64,000 nt of DNA, taken from Paraburkholderia adhaesiva. GTDB taxonomy: Bacteria; Pseudomonadota; Gammaproteobacteria; Burkholderiales; Burkholderiaceae. The stretch lies in NCBI RefSeq assembly GCF_021390575.1, contig NZ_JAJEJQ010000002.1, positions 868,001-932,000 of the forward strand, given 5' to 3'. Below are positions 8,282 through 15,700 of this stretch, one piece after another. A program made the position numbers and the translations under genes. The notes under the pieces are model-generated. The model was given only the letters and a program-made list of their open reading frames with translations, did no database searches and was not told the DNA's origin. How positions within the stretch are numbered: position 1 is the first letter of the stretch; every line of letters starts with the position of its first letter.

Positions 8282-9112
8282 TCAGTCTTCCTGCGCAAGG
8301 GTGGGCAGACGCAGCGCCCAGGACGGCATGACGAGCGGCTGGAGCGTGTCGGGATAGCCGCGCCAGCGACCCTCGCGCCGCGCGCGGGCATAGATGCGTG
8401 CGGCTTCAACCACCAGGTCGCGGCCCGCGCACAGCGCGTCGGTACCGGCCACATAGCAGGCGCAGCCGAACGGCGGTTCGGTCTCGATGGCGACCCATGC
8501 GTAGAACCGGGGTGAGGCATCGAGCACATGCTCGCAGCCGCTGCTGTAATGCGCGGCCTGGGCGTGATAGGCATAGCGGGCGACCGAGCGTGCGAACTCA
8601 TCGGCGCACGCGTTACGCGTGGTCTTCAGGTCAACGATGCCGCCGTCGCCACGCAGCGCATCGAGCCGGGCCTTGCACGGGATGCCGAATTCGTCGTCCT
8701 CCCAGAACAGGCTCACCTCGCTCGTGATACCGGCCAGCAGCTCGCGCGCGGCGGGATGACCCTGCACGGCGTCGCGCACGCGCTGCGCGCGGTCGAACTC
8801 GGCCTGCTTCAGGGCAATGCGGCCTTCGAGACCCGCTTCGAAGGCGTTCCACGTCGCCTTGTCAGCATTTGATCGCCGTTCGCACTCCGGCGCGATCGCG
8901 ACGGGCGGCGCGCGGTCCGGTTCGAGCACCAGCGCGTGGACCACGGTGCCGAAGGCCATCTCGGATGAGGGCTCGCGCGGCGCGGTGCGCCAGGCGTCAT
9001 AGTGCGCCGCCGAGCGCAGCAGGTGCTTCACGCCGCTCGAGGAAAACGCCTCGCGCGAGAAATACTCGGTGGCAGGCAGATGGTCGAGGCGACCGTGGGC
9101 AGGGATGTCCAT
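8282..9112 (-). CDS. PD-(D/E)XK exonuclease (RecE/exonuclease VIII C-terminal type)
   Basis: 276 residues. The partner nuclease of RecT: it resects duplex DNA to give the strand RecT anneals. The start at 9112 is preferred because the resulting N-terminus (HLPATEYFSREAFSSSGVKHLL) matches the usual beginning of DUF3799/exonuclease VIII-type proteins, in which an SSSG(I/V)K motif lies near residue 30; an ATG 42 codons upstream would overlap the small gene at 9168-9323. Motif residues are visible: H in GTVVHALVLEP (about 63), Asp in KARLDAL and the D-L-K triad in IVDLKTTR. Aromatic and basic residues after this (RYAYHAQAAHY) match the QxxxY motif of this nuclease class. Confidence 0.9.
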   Translation of the reverse strand: MDIPAHGRLDHLPATEYFSREAFSSSGVKHLLRSAAHYDAWRTAPREPSSEMAFGTVVHALVLEPDRAPPVAIAPECERRSNADKATWNAFEAGLEGRIALKQAEFDRAQRVRDAVQGHPAARELLAGITSEVSLFWEDDEFGIPCKARLDALRGDGGIVDLKTTRNACADEFARSVARYAYHAQAAHYSSGCEHVLDASPRFYAWVAIETEPPFGCACYVAGTDALCAGRDLVVEAARIYARARREGRWRGYPDTLQPLVMPSWALRLPTLAQED

Positions 9113-9167
9113 GCTCACACCAGCCTCGCGGCAGCGGGCGCGGAGATGGGAAGGAAACCTGAATGAT

Positions 9168-9323
9168 TCATGACGGAAGGAGCAGCGTTCGTGCAGCGTG
9201 TGGAACGGAACGATAGGACACGGAAGATGGTTTCCCAAGCACGAAATTGTTTCCGTGCGCGGCGAGGTAATCGCGACAGGTCGTGCGCGCGTCGCCCACG
9301 ACGTGACCTTTCAGGATCTGCAT
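9168..9323 (-). CDS. small phage protein, first gene of leftward operon
   Basis: 51 residues. The plus-strand pattern at 9321-9335 reads on the minus strand as AGGGGGTGAA then ATG, one of the strongest ribosome-binding sites in the operon, and the frame stays open to 9168. The product begins MQILKGHVVGDARTT, then CRDYLAAHGNNF and a Ser/Arg-rich end. Unrecognised. It would be the first translated gene of the leftward early transcript, a position often used for small antirepressor, anti-RecBCD or host-takeover proteins; this is inference from position only. Confidence 0.5.
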   Translation of the reverse strand: MQILKGHVVGDARTTCRDYLAAHGNNFVLGKPSSVSYRSVPHAARTLLLPS

Positions 9324-9377
9324 TTCACCCCCTGTTTCAGGGCATTTCTGCGTGCGGTGCAGATTCGGTGCATCCGG

Positions 9378-9405
9378 TTGACTTCCCGTTTTTTCGCACT
9401 ACGCT
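9378..9405 (+). promoter_or_regulatory. sigma70-like promoter
   Basis: TTGACT (9378-9383), a 16-base spacer and TACGCT (9400-9405); the -10 keeps the three most important bases (T, A and final T). It would drive the rightward early operon beginning at 9889, or an untranslated leader. Confidence 0.4.
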
Positions 9406-9487
9406 TGTGTTCCATGACGCTTTCATTCAACCTGTTCTACCGCCACCACACGCCTGCAAGCTCATTACGGCGGAATGCGCATCACGG

Positions 9488-9517
9488 CGCCTGTCGCGAT
9501 GCGTGTCATGACAGGCG
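9488..9517. promoter_or_regulatory. inverted repeat, operator-like
   Basis: CGCCTGTC at 9488-9495 is repeated inverted as GACAGGCG at 9510-9517 with 14 bases between; the centre holds another near-palindrome (TGTCATGACA, 9504-9513). Size and position, inside the divergent control region, suit a repressor site. Confidence 0.4.
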
Positions 9518-9583
9518 ACGCGCGATGATGGGGTTCACCGCGTTAACTTTTCTCGCAGCCCGGCTCACCTGCCGGGAACAGCA

Positions 9584-9787
9584 ATGTCCTCCCTTTCATT
9601 TCTGACGCGCGTCGCGAAACGCGCGAAGAAGTCCTTCTCCCACGCGTACCGGAGCGCGAGCGCAGGCATCGCGCGGCACCGGCATCGCGCCGTCCGCTGT
9701 CATCCCTGCACGCTGCTGCGGTCTCACGACCGCCGCCGCCATCCCCACCGAGCGGGGGCGCTAAGCGCCCGCCCGTCATCAACCTGA
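9584..9787 (+). CDS. possible small basic protein
   Basis: 67 residues, strongly basic (FLTRVAKRAKKSFSHAYRSA at the N-terminus, then many Arg and His). Only a weak GGGAA precedes the ATG, and the downstream half lies in a GC-hairpin region. It may be a real small DNA-binding protein of the control region or a chance frame; no homologue is recognised. Confidence 0.25.
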   Translation: MSSLSFLTRVAKRAKKSFSHAYRSASAGIARHRHRAVRCHPCTLLRSHDRRRHPHRAGALSARPSST

Positions 9788-9888
9788 GTCACGACAGATA
9801 GGGCAGACCGTGCTCCGGCGCGGTGTGCGTGCGTGCGGCTCGCGCCGCGCGCGGCGCTGTCGTTGACGCCTGGATCGGGAGAGCGGAC

Positions 9889-10146
9889 ATGAACAGCACG
9901 ACTGGGTGCGGCGGCAACATGCCGACGCGAGAGGCCGGCACGCGGCACGGCGGGACTCCGATGCGGGTGATGGTGCACCCGCTGACCGGCGATGGACTGG
10001 GGGCGCTGCTCGCGCGTTATCTGCGCGAGGCCGTCGAGATGGAGCAGCGCGGATGTGCGCTGCAGTGCGACGCTTCGGGGCTGCGTCCCGGCGAGGTGCT
10101 GCTCGCGCACATGACGCAGATGGCGCAGTGGAACGGACCCGCCTGA
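9889..10146 (+). CDS. small phage early protein
   Basis: 85 residues, unrecognised. The start at 9889 is fixed by GGGAGAGCGGAC just upstream; the frame is open further upstream but without a start signal. The C-terminal half (LGALLARYLREAVEMEQRG) is a charged helix. It is the first gene of the rightward early operon, 12 bases before the C5 methyltransferase gene. Confidence 0.55.
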   Translation: MNSTTGCGGNMPTREAGTRHGGTPMRVMVHPLTGDGLGALLARYLREAVEMEQRGCALQCDASGLRPGEVLLAHMTQMAQWNGPA

Positions 10147-10158
10147 GGCGGGGCCGTC

Positions 10159-11460
10159 ATGCACTATCTGTCGCTGTGCTCCGGCATCGAAGCCGCGAGC
10201 GCCGCCTGGCTGCCGCTGGGCTGGACGCCGGTCGCGTTCGCCGAGATCGAGCCGTTCGCGTGCGCGGTGCTCGCGCATCGCTATCCGGGTGTGCCCAATC
10301 TTGGCGATATCCACGGTTACGAGGCCTGGCGTGTCGGAGCAGTTGACCTTCTCGTGGCCGGAACGCCCTGTCCCTCGTTCAGCATCGCCGGACGCCGCGC
10401 GGGACTGGATGATCCGCGTGGCCAGCTCGCGCTTGTGTGGCTTGCCGCTGCTCGCCAGTTTGCGCCCCGCTGGTTCGTGTGGGAGAACGTGGCCGGTGTG
10501 CTGTCCACGAACGGCGGACGGGATTTTGGCACCCTCATCGGGGCGCTGGCTGACCTCGGGTACGGCATCGCCTGGCGGGTGCTGGATGCTCAGTACTTCG
10601 GCCTGGCCCAGCGACGCCGCCGTGTGTTCGTTGTCGGCTGTGCTGGAAACGCCGCCGCTGCCGCCGCGGTACTGCTTGAGCCCGAAAGCGTGCGCGGGGA
10701 TCCTGCGCCGTGCCGCGAAACGGGGCAAGACCTTGCCCCCACCGTTAGCGCGCGCACTCGCGGCGGTGGCGGCCTCGGCACCGATGCCGAGTGTGATGGC
10801 GCGCTGATCCCCGGCATCGCCCGCGTGCTGACCTCGAGCAACGAGCGCATCGACGCGGAGTCCGAGACGCTGCTCGTTGCGCATGCCCTTAACGGCGAAG
10901 GATTCGACGCGAGCGAGGACGGCACGGGTCGCGGTACGCCGCTGGTGCCGGTCGCATTCGACAGCAAGACCTCGCACGGCTCCGTCCGCGCGGACGCGAT
11001 CGCGCCGACGCTGCGCGGCATGAATCATGCCGCCTCGCACGCGAACGGCGGCGGCCAGGTGGCGATCCTGCACGACGCGCAGGACGCGGCACCCTGGGTG
11101 CTGGCCGTGCGCGGACGCGCCGAAGGCCGGCGGCTCGAGGTACACGGCGATGATCTCGCGAACGCGCTGGTGACGCCCAGTGGCGGGTGCGACGGGATCG
11201 GCGTCGGCGCGCTCGTGACCCCGGCCCTGCAGGTGCGGCGGCTGACGCCCCGCGAGGCCGAGCGTTTGATGGGGTTCGCCGATGACTACACGCAGGTGCC
11301 GTACCGCGGCAGGCCTGCCGCGGACGGGCCGCGCTACCGGGCGCTCGGCAACAGCATCGCGGTGCCGGTGCTGGCGTGGATCGGGCGGCGCATCGCCCTT
11401 GTTGACGACGCGCTGACGCGGACGGCAGCGGAGACAGCGCGCAGGGGCGGATCGCCATGA
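10159..11460 (+). CDS. C5-cytosine DNA methyltransferase
   Basis: 433 residues. Transfers a methyl group from S-adenosylmethionine to C5 of cytosine in a target sequence. Motif I is LSLCSGIEAASAAW (4-17); motif IV is GTPCPSFS with catalytic Cys71; motif VI is ENV (109-111); motif VIII is QRRRRVF (about 156-162); motifs IX-X are RRLTPREAERLMGF and ALGNSIAVPVLAWI near the C-terminus. The region between VIII and IX (about 180-355) is the target-recognition domain and is rich in Gly, Asp and Thr. No restriction endonuclease is encoded next to it, so it is an orphan methyltransferase, in phages usually protecting DNA from host restriction. Its stop overlaps the next start (ATGA). Confidence 0.95.
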   Translation: MHYLSLCSGIEAASAAWLPLGWTPVAFAEIEPFACAVLAHRYPGVPNLGDIHGYEAWRVGAVDLLVAGTPCPSFSIAGRRAGLDDPRGQLALVWLAAARQFAPRWFVWENVAGVLSTNGGRDFGTLIGALADLGYGIAWRVLDAQYFGLAQRRRRVFVVGCAGNAAAAAAVLLEPESVRGDPAPCRETGQDLAPTVSARTRGGGGLGTDAECDGALIPGIARVLTSSNERIDAESETLLVAHALNGEGFDASEDGTGRGTPLVPVAFDSKTSHGSVRADAIAPTLRGMNHAASHANGGGQVAILHDAQDAAPWVLAVRGRAEGRRLEVHGDDLANALVTPSGGCDGIGVGALVTPALQVRRLTPREAERLMGFADDYTQVPYRGRPAADGPRYRALGNSIAVPVLAWIGRRIALVDDALTRTAAETARRGGSP

Positions 11461-12842
11461 CGATCCATTCTCTGCGCGAGGCTGCCCGCGTCGCGGACGA
11501 CGGCGTGTTCGAGACGCTCGACTACCCGCCGCTTCATCCGCTCGCCTCCTTACCGCCGTCGATGAGCGAAGCGCAATTTCAGACGCTGTGCGAGGACATC
11601 GAACGGCAGGGCCAGCTCGAGGCGGTGTGGCTCGATGGTAACGGCCAGCTGATCGACGGGCGCAGCCGCCTGCGCGCGCGCCAGCAGCAGCATGCACCGC
11701 TGAAGTGCCGCATCTATCGCGGCGACGATCCGGTTGGCGTGATCGTCGCCCTTAACATTCTGCGCCGCCATCTGAACGAGTCGCAGCTTGCGATGAGTGC
11801 GGCAAAACTGGCCAACCTGGGCGAAGGCCACCCACCGAAAACGGCGGGTATGCAGGCCGATTCGCATCCAGGGTATACCCCAGAAACTGCGCCCATGGGC
11901 GCAGTTTCTGGGGTATACCCTGATTACGCCGTTTCGCAGGAGCGCGCGGCGCAACTGCTGGGCGTATCTCGCCGGACGGTGCAGCGTGCGGTGGAGGTCC
12001 GCGCGAGAGCCGTGCCGGAAGTCGTCGAGGCGTGCGAGCAGGGTCTCGTAGCACTGCGGACGGCGGTGCGCGTCGCCAGACTGCAAGACCGCGAACAGCA
12101 GAAGCAACTGGTCACGGGCGACGCGGCCACGGTGGCAAAGCAGGTGCGCGGCATCGGGCGGCTGCTCGCGCTCGAGGCGCTCGAAGTGCCGCGCGCCGGC
12201 ATGGCGAGTACGCCGCGTATCCATGCCGGCGACTGCTGCGCGTGGCTGCCCGCGCAGCCCGCCTGCGACCTGATCCTGACCGATCCGCCGTACTGCACCG
12301 ATGTCCGCGACATCGGTGCGTTCGCACGCACCTGGCTGCCGCTGGCGCTGGCGAAGCTCAAGCGCAGCGGGCGTGCCTACATCTTCATCGGGGCCTATCT
12401 GCGGGAGCTGCGCGCCTACCTGTCAGTCAAGGTGCCGGACGGGATGGAGGGGCAGATGCTCTTCTGGGGCTGTACCAACGAGATCGGTCCGGCCCCGTCG
12501 CTCGACTATCGCCAGAACTGCACCCCCATTCTTTATTACCGGGGGCCGGATGCGCTGCCGCTCGACTGTCCGCTGCTGACCGAGCATTTCGCGTTGCACT
12601 GCATCAACGCGCCGGACGGGCGGCATGGCGAGCGCTTTCATCCCTGGCAGAAACCCGATGCGCTGGCCGAGCGGTTCATCCGGCACGCGAGCCGCGCGGG
12701 CGATCTGGTGTTCGATCCGTTCGCCGGGACCGGCACGTTCGTGCTGGCGGCGGGCCGACTGGGGCGCATCGGGCGCGGCTGCGAGATCGATCGCGGCTGT
12801 CTCGAGATCGCCCGCACAAGGGGATGCGAAATTGACGCCTGA
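11457..12842 (+). CDS. ParB-like N-terminal domain fused to DNA methyltransferase
   Basis: 461 residues. The first 120 residues form a ParB/sulfiredoxin-type domain (EDIERQGQLEAVWLDGN, DGRSRLRA), followed by a helix-turn-helix (QERAAQLLGVSRRTVQRAVE, about 161-180). The C-terminal half is a DNA methyltransferase with TDPPY (275-279), and DPFAGTGTFVLAAG (420-433) after it; this order is the beta-group arrangement of adenine-N6 or cytosine-N4 enzymes. The ParB-like part may add DNA binding. In related proteins the segment between the ParB domain and the helix-turn-helix is short; here it holds about 19 residues encoded by a perfect 54-bp palindrome. No cognate nuclease is adjacent. Confidence 0.9.
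   Translation: MTIHSLREAARVADDGVFETLDYPPLHPLASLPPSMSEAQFQTLCEDIERQGQLEAVWLDGNGQLIDGRSRLRARQQQHAPLKCRIYRGDDPVGVIVALNILRRHLNESQLAMSAAKLANLGEGHPPKTAGMQADSHPGYTPETAPMGAVSGVYPDYAVSQERAAQLLGVSRRTVQRAVEVRARAVPEVVEACEQGLVALRTAVRVARLQDREQQKQLVTGDAATVAKQVRGIGRLLALEALEVPRAGMASTPRIHAGDCCAWLPAQPACDLILTDPPYCTDVRDIGAFARTWLPLALAKLKRSGRAYIFIGAYLRELRAYLSVKVPDGMEGQMLFWGCTNEIGPAPSLDYRQNCTPILYYRGPDALPLDCPLLTEHFALHCINAPDGRHGERFHPWQKPDALAERFIRHASRAGDLVFDPFAGTGTFVLAAGRLGRIGRGCEIDRGCLEIARTRGCEIDA
11869..11922. repeat. perfect 54-bp palindrome inside a coding region
   Basis: Two 27-base arms with no spacer, centre between 11895 and 11896 (CCATGG). Each arm itself contains the 10-base palindrome GGGTATACCC (11871-11880 and 11911-11920). 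It encodes codons 138-156 of the methyltransferase fusion and keeps the frame open. As RNA it would fold to a very stable hairpin. Confidence 0.97.
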
Positions 12843-13437
12843 CGTGGCTCACGACCTGTCGCGCAGCGCCCGTGTGTTCAGCGCGGTGGTGTGGCCGATC
12901 GTTGCACCGGCGTGCGGCGGCGGTGAGCTGGTGCCGGTCGAGGCCGTCAGCGGCACGGATCTCGCCTGGCGGCTCGATGCGCTGGCCGGTATCGATGCCT
13001 GGCAGACCCGCGAGGACGGCGCGATGCGCGGCATCGCCTCGCGCGTGCAGTGGATGCGGCCCGACCAGACGCCCTGGGACACCTTCACGATCCGGTTCGA
13101 ACGGGCGAGCGGCAGCGCGACCGAGTTCGCCAAGCGCCTCTACGCGATCGGACATCCGGAGCAGGGGTGGCTGTATCCGGCACTGACGGTCCAGGCTTAC
13201 GTCGGGATGGAGGACGAGCGGCTCCTGAGCTGGGCCGCCGTGCATACGCGCGATCTCTACACGCGTGCCCAGGTGCTGATGCGGCAGGGGATCGGGACGC
13301 TGCCGTGTTACGACGCGCGGCGCGGCTACGGGCAGCAGTGCACCACGAACGCGGCGTTTCTGGCGCTGGCATGGTGGTGGCTCGCGCAGCAGGACTGCCG
13401 GATCGTGACGGGCGGACCGGAGCGGACTAGTTCATGA
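12832..13437 (+). CDS. hypothetical phage protein
   Basis: About 201 residues; not recognised. The frame is open well upstream, but the upstream part lies inside the methyltransferase gene. The likely start is TTG at 12832, with AAGGGG seven bases before it, overlapping the methyltransferase stop by 11 bases; GTG at 12844 is an alternative. The protein has a mixed alpha/beta pattern with WDTFTIRFERASGS, a region YPALTVQAYVG and a C-terminal CxxNAAFLALAWWWLAQQDC segment with two cysteines. It may be a coat- or DNA-modification accessory protein; nothing specific supports either. Confidence 0.55.
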   Translation: MTPDVAHDLSRSARVFSAVVWPIVAPACGGGELVPVEAVSGTDLAWRLDALAGIDAWQTREDGAMRGIASRVQWMRPDQTPWDTFTIRFERASGSATEFAKRLYAIGHPEQGWLYPALTVQAYVGMEDERLLSWAAVHTRDLYTRAQVLMRQGIGTLPCYDARRGYGQQCTTNAAFLALAWWWLAQQDCRIVTGGPERTSS

Positions 13438-13468
13438 AATAAGGAAAACTAATAATGTGGAGACAGCC

Positions 13469-13912
13469 ATGAGAGATCTTGCGCATCTGGAGGCCGGACG
13501 CTTCCGTCACCTCGGTGGCGACGCGCACAACGGCGCGTTCCATCTGCATGCGCCCACGGGCGTGGTGCTGCACGTGATCGTCTCGGACGGCGACAGCTGG
13601 GATCACGTGAGCATCACGGTGGCGGGCGAGGCGCGCTGTCCGACCTGGGAGGAGATGGCGTGGGTCAAGGAGCAGTGCTTCGAGGCCGACGAGACGGTGA
13701 TGCAGCTGCATCCAGCGCGCGCGCAGTACGTGAACAACCATCCCTGGTGCCTGCACCTGTGGCGCCCACAGCGCCGGACGATCCCGCTGCCGCCGCCCCT
13801 GCTGGTGGGCCTTATGGGCGTGCCGCCCGCGCGGCTTGCGCGGATGACGCCCGAAGAGATCGCGAAGCTGCGCGCGCTGGCGCTCACCGGCTGGAAGTGG
13901 TCGGGATCATGA
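13469..13912 (+). CDS. DUF7694-type phage protein
   Basis: 147 residues. The start at 13469 has GGAG six bases upstream; a GTG four codons earlier is possible. The middle of the protein (CPTWEEMAWVKEQCF, then QLHPARAQYVNNHPWCLHLW) matches a small protein family common in phages and prophages, whose function is unknown. The C-terminal part (PPLLVGLMGVPPARLARM) is less conserved. The stop overlaps the next start (ATGA). Confidence 0.7.
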   Translation: MRDLAHLEAGRFRHLGGDAHNGAFHLHAPTGVVLHVIVSDGDSWDHVSITVAGEARCPTWEEMAWVKEQCFEADETVMQLHPARAQYVNNHPWCLHLWRPQRRTIPLPPPLLVGLMGVPPARLARMTPEEIAKLRALALTGWKWSGS

Positions 13913-14091
13913 ACCTCTATCTCATCGTCAACGCGGCGCTGTTCCTGATCGGGGCGCTCGGCAACCTCGCGGATCTCGCACGGCATGTACCGGCACGACC
14001 GCCCCCGGACCGCACGCGTGCCGTCACGGTGGCGCTGCAGGCCGTGCTCGGTGCCCGGGCGGTGATGCTGCTGCTCAGGGGCGGCGCATGA
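13909..14091 (+). CDS. small membrane protein
   Basis: 60 residues with two hydrophobic segments (LYLIVNAALFLIGALGNLA at 3-21 and a shorter one at about 41-57, VALQAVLGARAVMLLLR). ATGA overlaps at both ends make translation coupled to its neighbours. Role unknown; small early membrane proteins of phages can act in superinfection exclusion, but nothing in the sequence shows this. Confidence 0.6.
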   Translation: MNLYLIVNAALFLIGALGNLADLARHVPARPPPDRTRAVTVALQAVLGARAVMLLLRGGA

Positions 14092-14792
14092 GCGCCATCA
14101 CCTTCACGATCCGCGGCGAGGCCGCGTCGAAAAGCAACAGCCGACGCCTGGTGCCATCCGGTGCGCGCGATCCGCTCACCGGCGAGGCCACCGGAGGCCA
14201 GCGCCTGATCAAGAGCGCGAAGGCGCTCGCGTTCGAACGCATGGCCCTGGCACAGATCCCGCCGCGCTGCCGCGTGCGGCTCGATGTGCCGGTGCGGGTC
14301 ACGCTGCGGATGGCGTACCGCACCGAGCGGCCCGACCTCGACCCGGCGCTGGTGCTCGACTGCCTGCAGGACCGCTGGGTGCGCGCGCCGGGCGGCCATG
14401 GGCAGACGCGTGTGCTGGCACAGCGCGGCGTGATCACCAACGACCGCGGCGTGCGCGAGCTGCATGTGTTTCACGCGATCGATGCGCGCGATCCGCGCGT
14501 CGAGGTCGTCGTGGAGCCGCTCGATGAACCGGAAGGAGTCCCAGGGATGAACCCGTTCTGCAAGAGTCTGCATGCCGCGCATGGCGAGCAGCAGCGCCGC
14601 CGCGCGGTGCACGATGTGCCGCGTCTGCGCGGCGCGCTGCACCTGATCGGCGAGATCGCTGCACGCGAAGTGCGCAGTCATCCGACACCCTCTGCCCATG
14701 CGCTGCGTCATATCGAACAGCTCGCGCAGGCCGCGCTGGTGGTGTCGAGCCCGCCCGACGAGGACGGCGGCCCCGACACTGATCATCAATGA
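14088..14792 (+). CDS. rusA: RusA-like Holliday junction resolvase with C-terminal extension
   Basis: 234 residues. The first 150 match RusA, a small endonuclease that cuts four-way DNA junctions: PDLDPALVLDCLQD (about 83-96) and GVITNDRGVRELHVF (about 121-135) supply the acidic residues normally placed at these points. RusA proteins are usually 110-150 residues, so the last 81 residues are an extension. That extension starts at a Met (14547) preceded by an ideal ribosome-binding site, so it may also be made as a separate protein. It lies between recombination/replication genes, where phage resolvases usually are. Confidence 0.78.
   Translation: MSAITFTIRGEAASKSNSRRLVPSGARDPLTGEATGGQRLIKSAKALAFERMALAQIPPRCRVRLDVPVRVTLRMAYRTERPDLDPALVLDCLQDRWVRAPGGHGQTRVLAQRGVITNDRGVRELHVFHAIDARDPRVEVVVEPLDEPEGVPGMNPFCKSLHAAHGEQQRRRAVHDVPRLRGALHLIGEIAAREVRSHPTPSAHALRHIEQLAQAALVVSSPPDEDGGPDTDHQ
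14533..14549 (+). promoter_or_regulatory. internal ribosome-binding site and start within rusA
   Basis: AAGGAGTCC followed by CAGGG and ATG at 14547. The same AAGGAGTCC word precedes the starts at 5166, 6809 and 7145 in this prophage. An 81-residue protein (14547-14792) would be produced in the same frame as the resolvase. Confidence 0.5.
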
Positions 14793-14814
14793 AGGCCCGG
14801 GCGAGGAGGTCGCC

Positions 14815-15048
14815 ATGAAAGCGCTGTATGTGGTTCGCCCCTGGCATGTGCGCAGCCTGCCGACCCCGGGCGAGCTGGTGCGCGCCGAGGCGCACCGGCG
14901 CGGCGGCCACTATGCGCGCAACGCCGACCATTATGCGGCGGTGGCCGAGCGCGCCTATGGCTGTCGGCCCGTGCACGGCGAGGAACTGCGCGTGATGTTC
15001 AGCGATGTGTTCGGCGACGTATGCGGCGATGCAGCCGGGCGGGAGTGA
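14815..15048 (+). CDS. small phage protein
   Basis: 77 residues. GAGGAGG five bases before the ATG fixes this start; the open frame extends upstream without another site. Charged N-terminal region (WHVRSLPTPGELVRAEAHRR) followed by an alanine/tyrosine segment and an acidic end (MFSDVFGDVCGDAAG). Unrecognised. It is part of the rightward replication operon. Confidence 0.55.
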   Translation: MKALYVVRPWHVRSLPTPGELVRAEAHRRGGHYARNADHYAAVAERAYGCRPVHGEELRVMFSDVFGDVCGDAAGRE

Positions 15049-15053
15049 CGATC

Positions 15054-15254
15054 ATGCGCACGAGGCGAGACAGGGTGAGGCGGGGCGAGGTGATCGGCGT
15101 CGTGCGGATGCACGCGTTCGACGGTCTGCGCGAGACGCCTGCCGTGGTCGTGTGGCTGGACGACGAGCGGATCGGCGCGCGCCTCGCAGCCGGGCCTGAC
15201 GAGGGGCGCCTCATCATGCTCGAGCGCGCCGCGTACCGGCGGACCTGGCAATGA
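15054..15254 (+). CDS. small phage protein
   Basis: 66 residues with GGGAG eight bases upstream of ATG 15054. Strongly basic N-terminus (MRTRRDRVRRGEV) then a strand-rich part (PAVVVWLDDERIGARL). Unrecognised. Its stop overlaps the start of the primase-like gene (ATGA), so the two are translated together. Confidence 0.55.
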   Translation: MRTRRDRVRRGEVIGVVRMHAFDGLRETPAVVVWLDDERIGARLAAGPDEGRLIMLERAAYRRTWQ

Positions 15255-15700
15255 ACGCGGCTGCGGCACGGCCCGTCACGACGCTGCTCGCACGGCTCGA
15301 AGGCGTGCGCGAGGTCGCGCCCGGACGCTGGCGCGCGCAGTGTCCCGCGCACGAGGGCCGCCGTCCGGCGCTGGCCGTCACCGAGACGGGCGACGGCACG
15401 GTACTCGTGCACTGCTTCGCGGGCTGCGGCGTCGGCGAGATCGCCGCCGCGCTCGGCCTCGATCTGGCCGACCTGTTCCCGCCGCGCGAACACGATGGCT
15501 ACGACGTTCACCTGGCCCGCCCCGTGATGCGGCGTTTCAGCGACGCGCAGTGGCAGCCTGCGCTCACGCTTGAGCTGCTCGAGGTCGTCGTGATCATCGG
15601 GGCGGTCCTGCGGCGCGGCTCGGTCACCACCAGCGAGCACGCGCGCCTGGTGCGTTCGCTGGCGTGCATCCTGGACGCGGAGAAAACCTGCCATGGCTGA
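15251..15700 (+). CDS. CHC2-type zinc-ribbon, primase-like protein
   Basis: 149 residues. RWRAQCPAHEGRRPAL (about 27-42) and VHCFAGCGVGEIAAALGL (about 53-70) give the Cys-x2-His...Cys-x4-Cys zinc ribbon of DnaG-type primases, which recognises the priming site on single-stranded DNA. The catalytic TOPRIM domain is not present, so it is only the zinc-binding module, probably acting with the helicase encoded by the next gene. Overlapping start and stop codons link it to both neighbours. Confidence 0.8.
   Translation: MNAAAARPVTTLLARLEGVREVAPGRWRAQCPAHEGRRPALAVTETGDGTVLVHCFAGCGVGEIAAALGLDLADLFPPREHDGYDVHLARPVMRRFSDAQWQPALTLELLEVVVIIGAVLRRGSVTTSEHARLVRSLACILDAEKTCHG

Larger units (their letters stand above)
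9324..9888. promoter_or_regulatory. divergent control region between leftward and rightward early operons
   Basis: 565 bp between the start of the leftward operon (9323) and the first rightward gene (9889). It holds a sigma70-like rightward promoter (9378-9405), an 8-bp inverted repeat (9488-9517) and GC hairpins such as GGGCGC/GCGCCC around 9752-9766. A classical phage repressor gene is not visible here or elsewhere in the early regions, so the lysogeny switch remains unidentified. Leftward promoter elements are not obvious. Confidence 0.55.

Noticed and set aside
9198..9605. 135-codon plus-strand frame over the early control region
   Set aside because: Overlaps the well-supported small minus-strand gene and the promoter region; composition unlike a protein and no ribosome-binding site.
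9724..11697. 657-codon open frame on the minus strand opposite the C5 methyltransferase gene
   Set aside because: No family, Arg/Ala/Pro-rich composition typical of antisense frames in GC-rich genes, and it lies entirely over recognised plus-strand genes.
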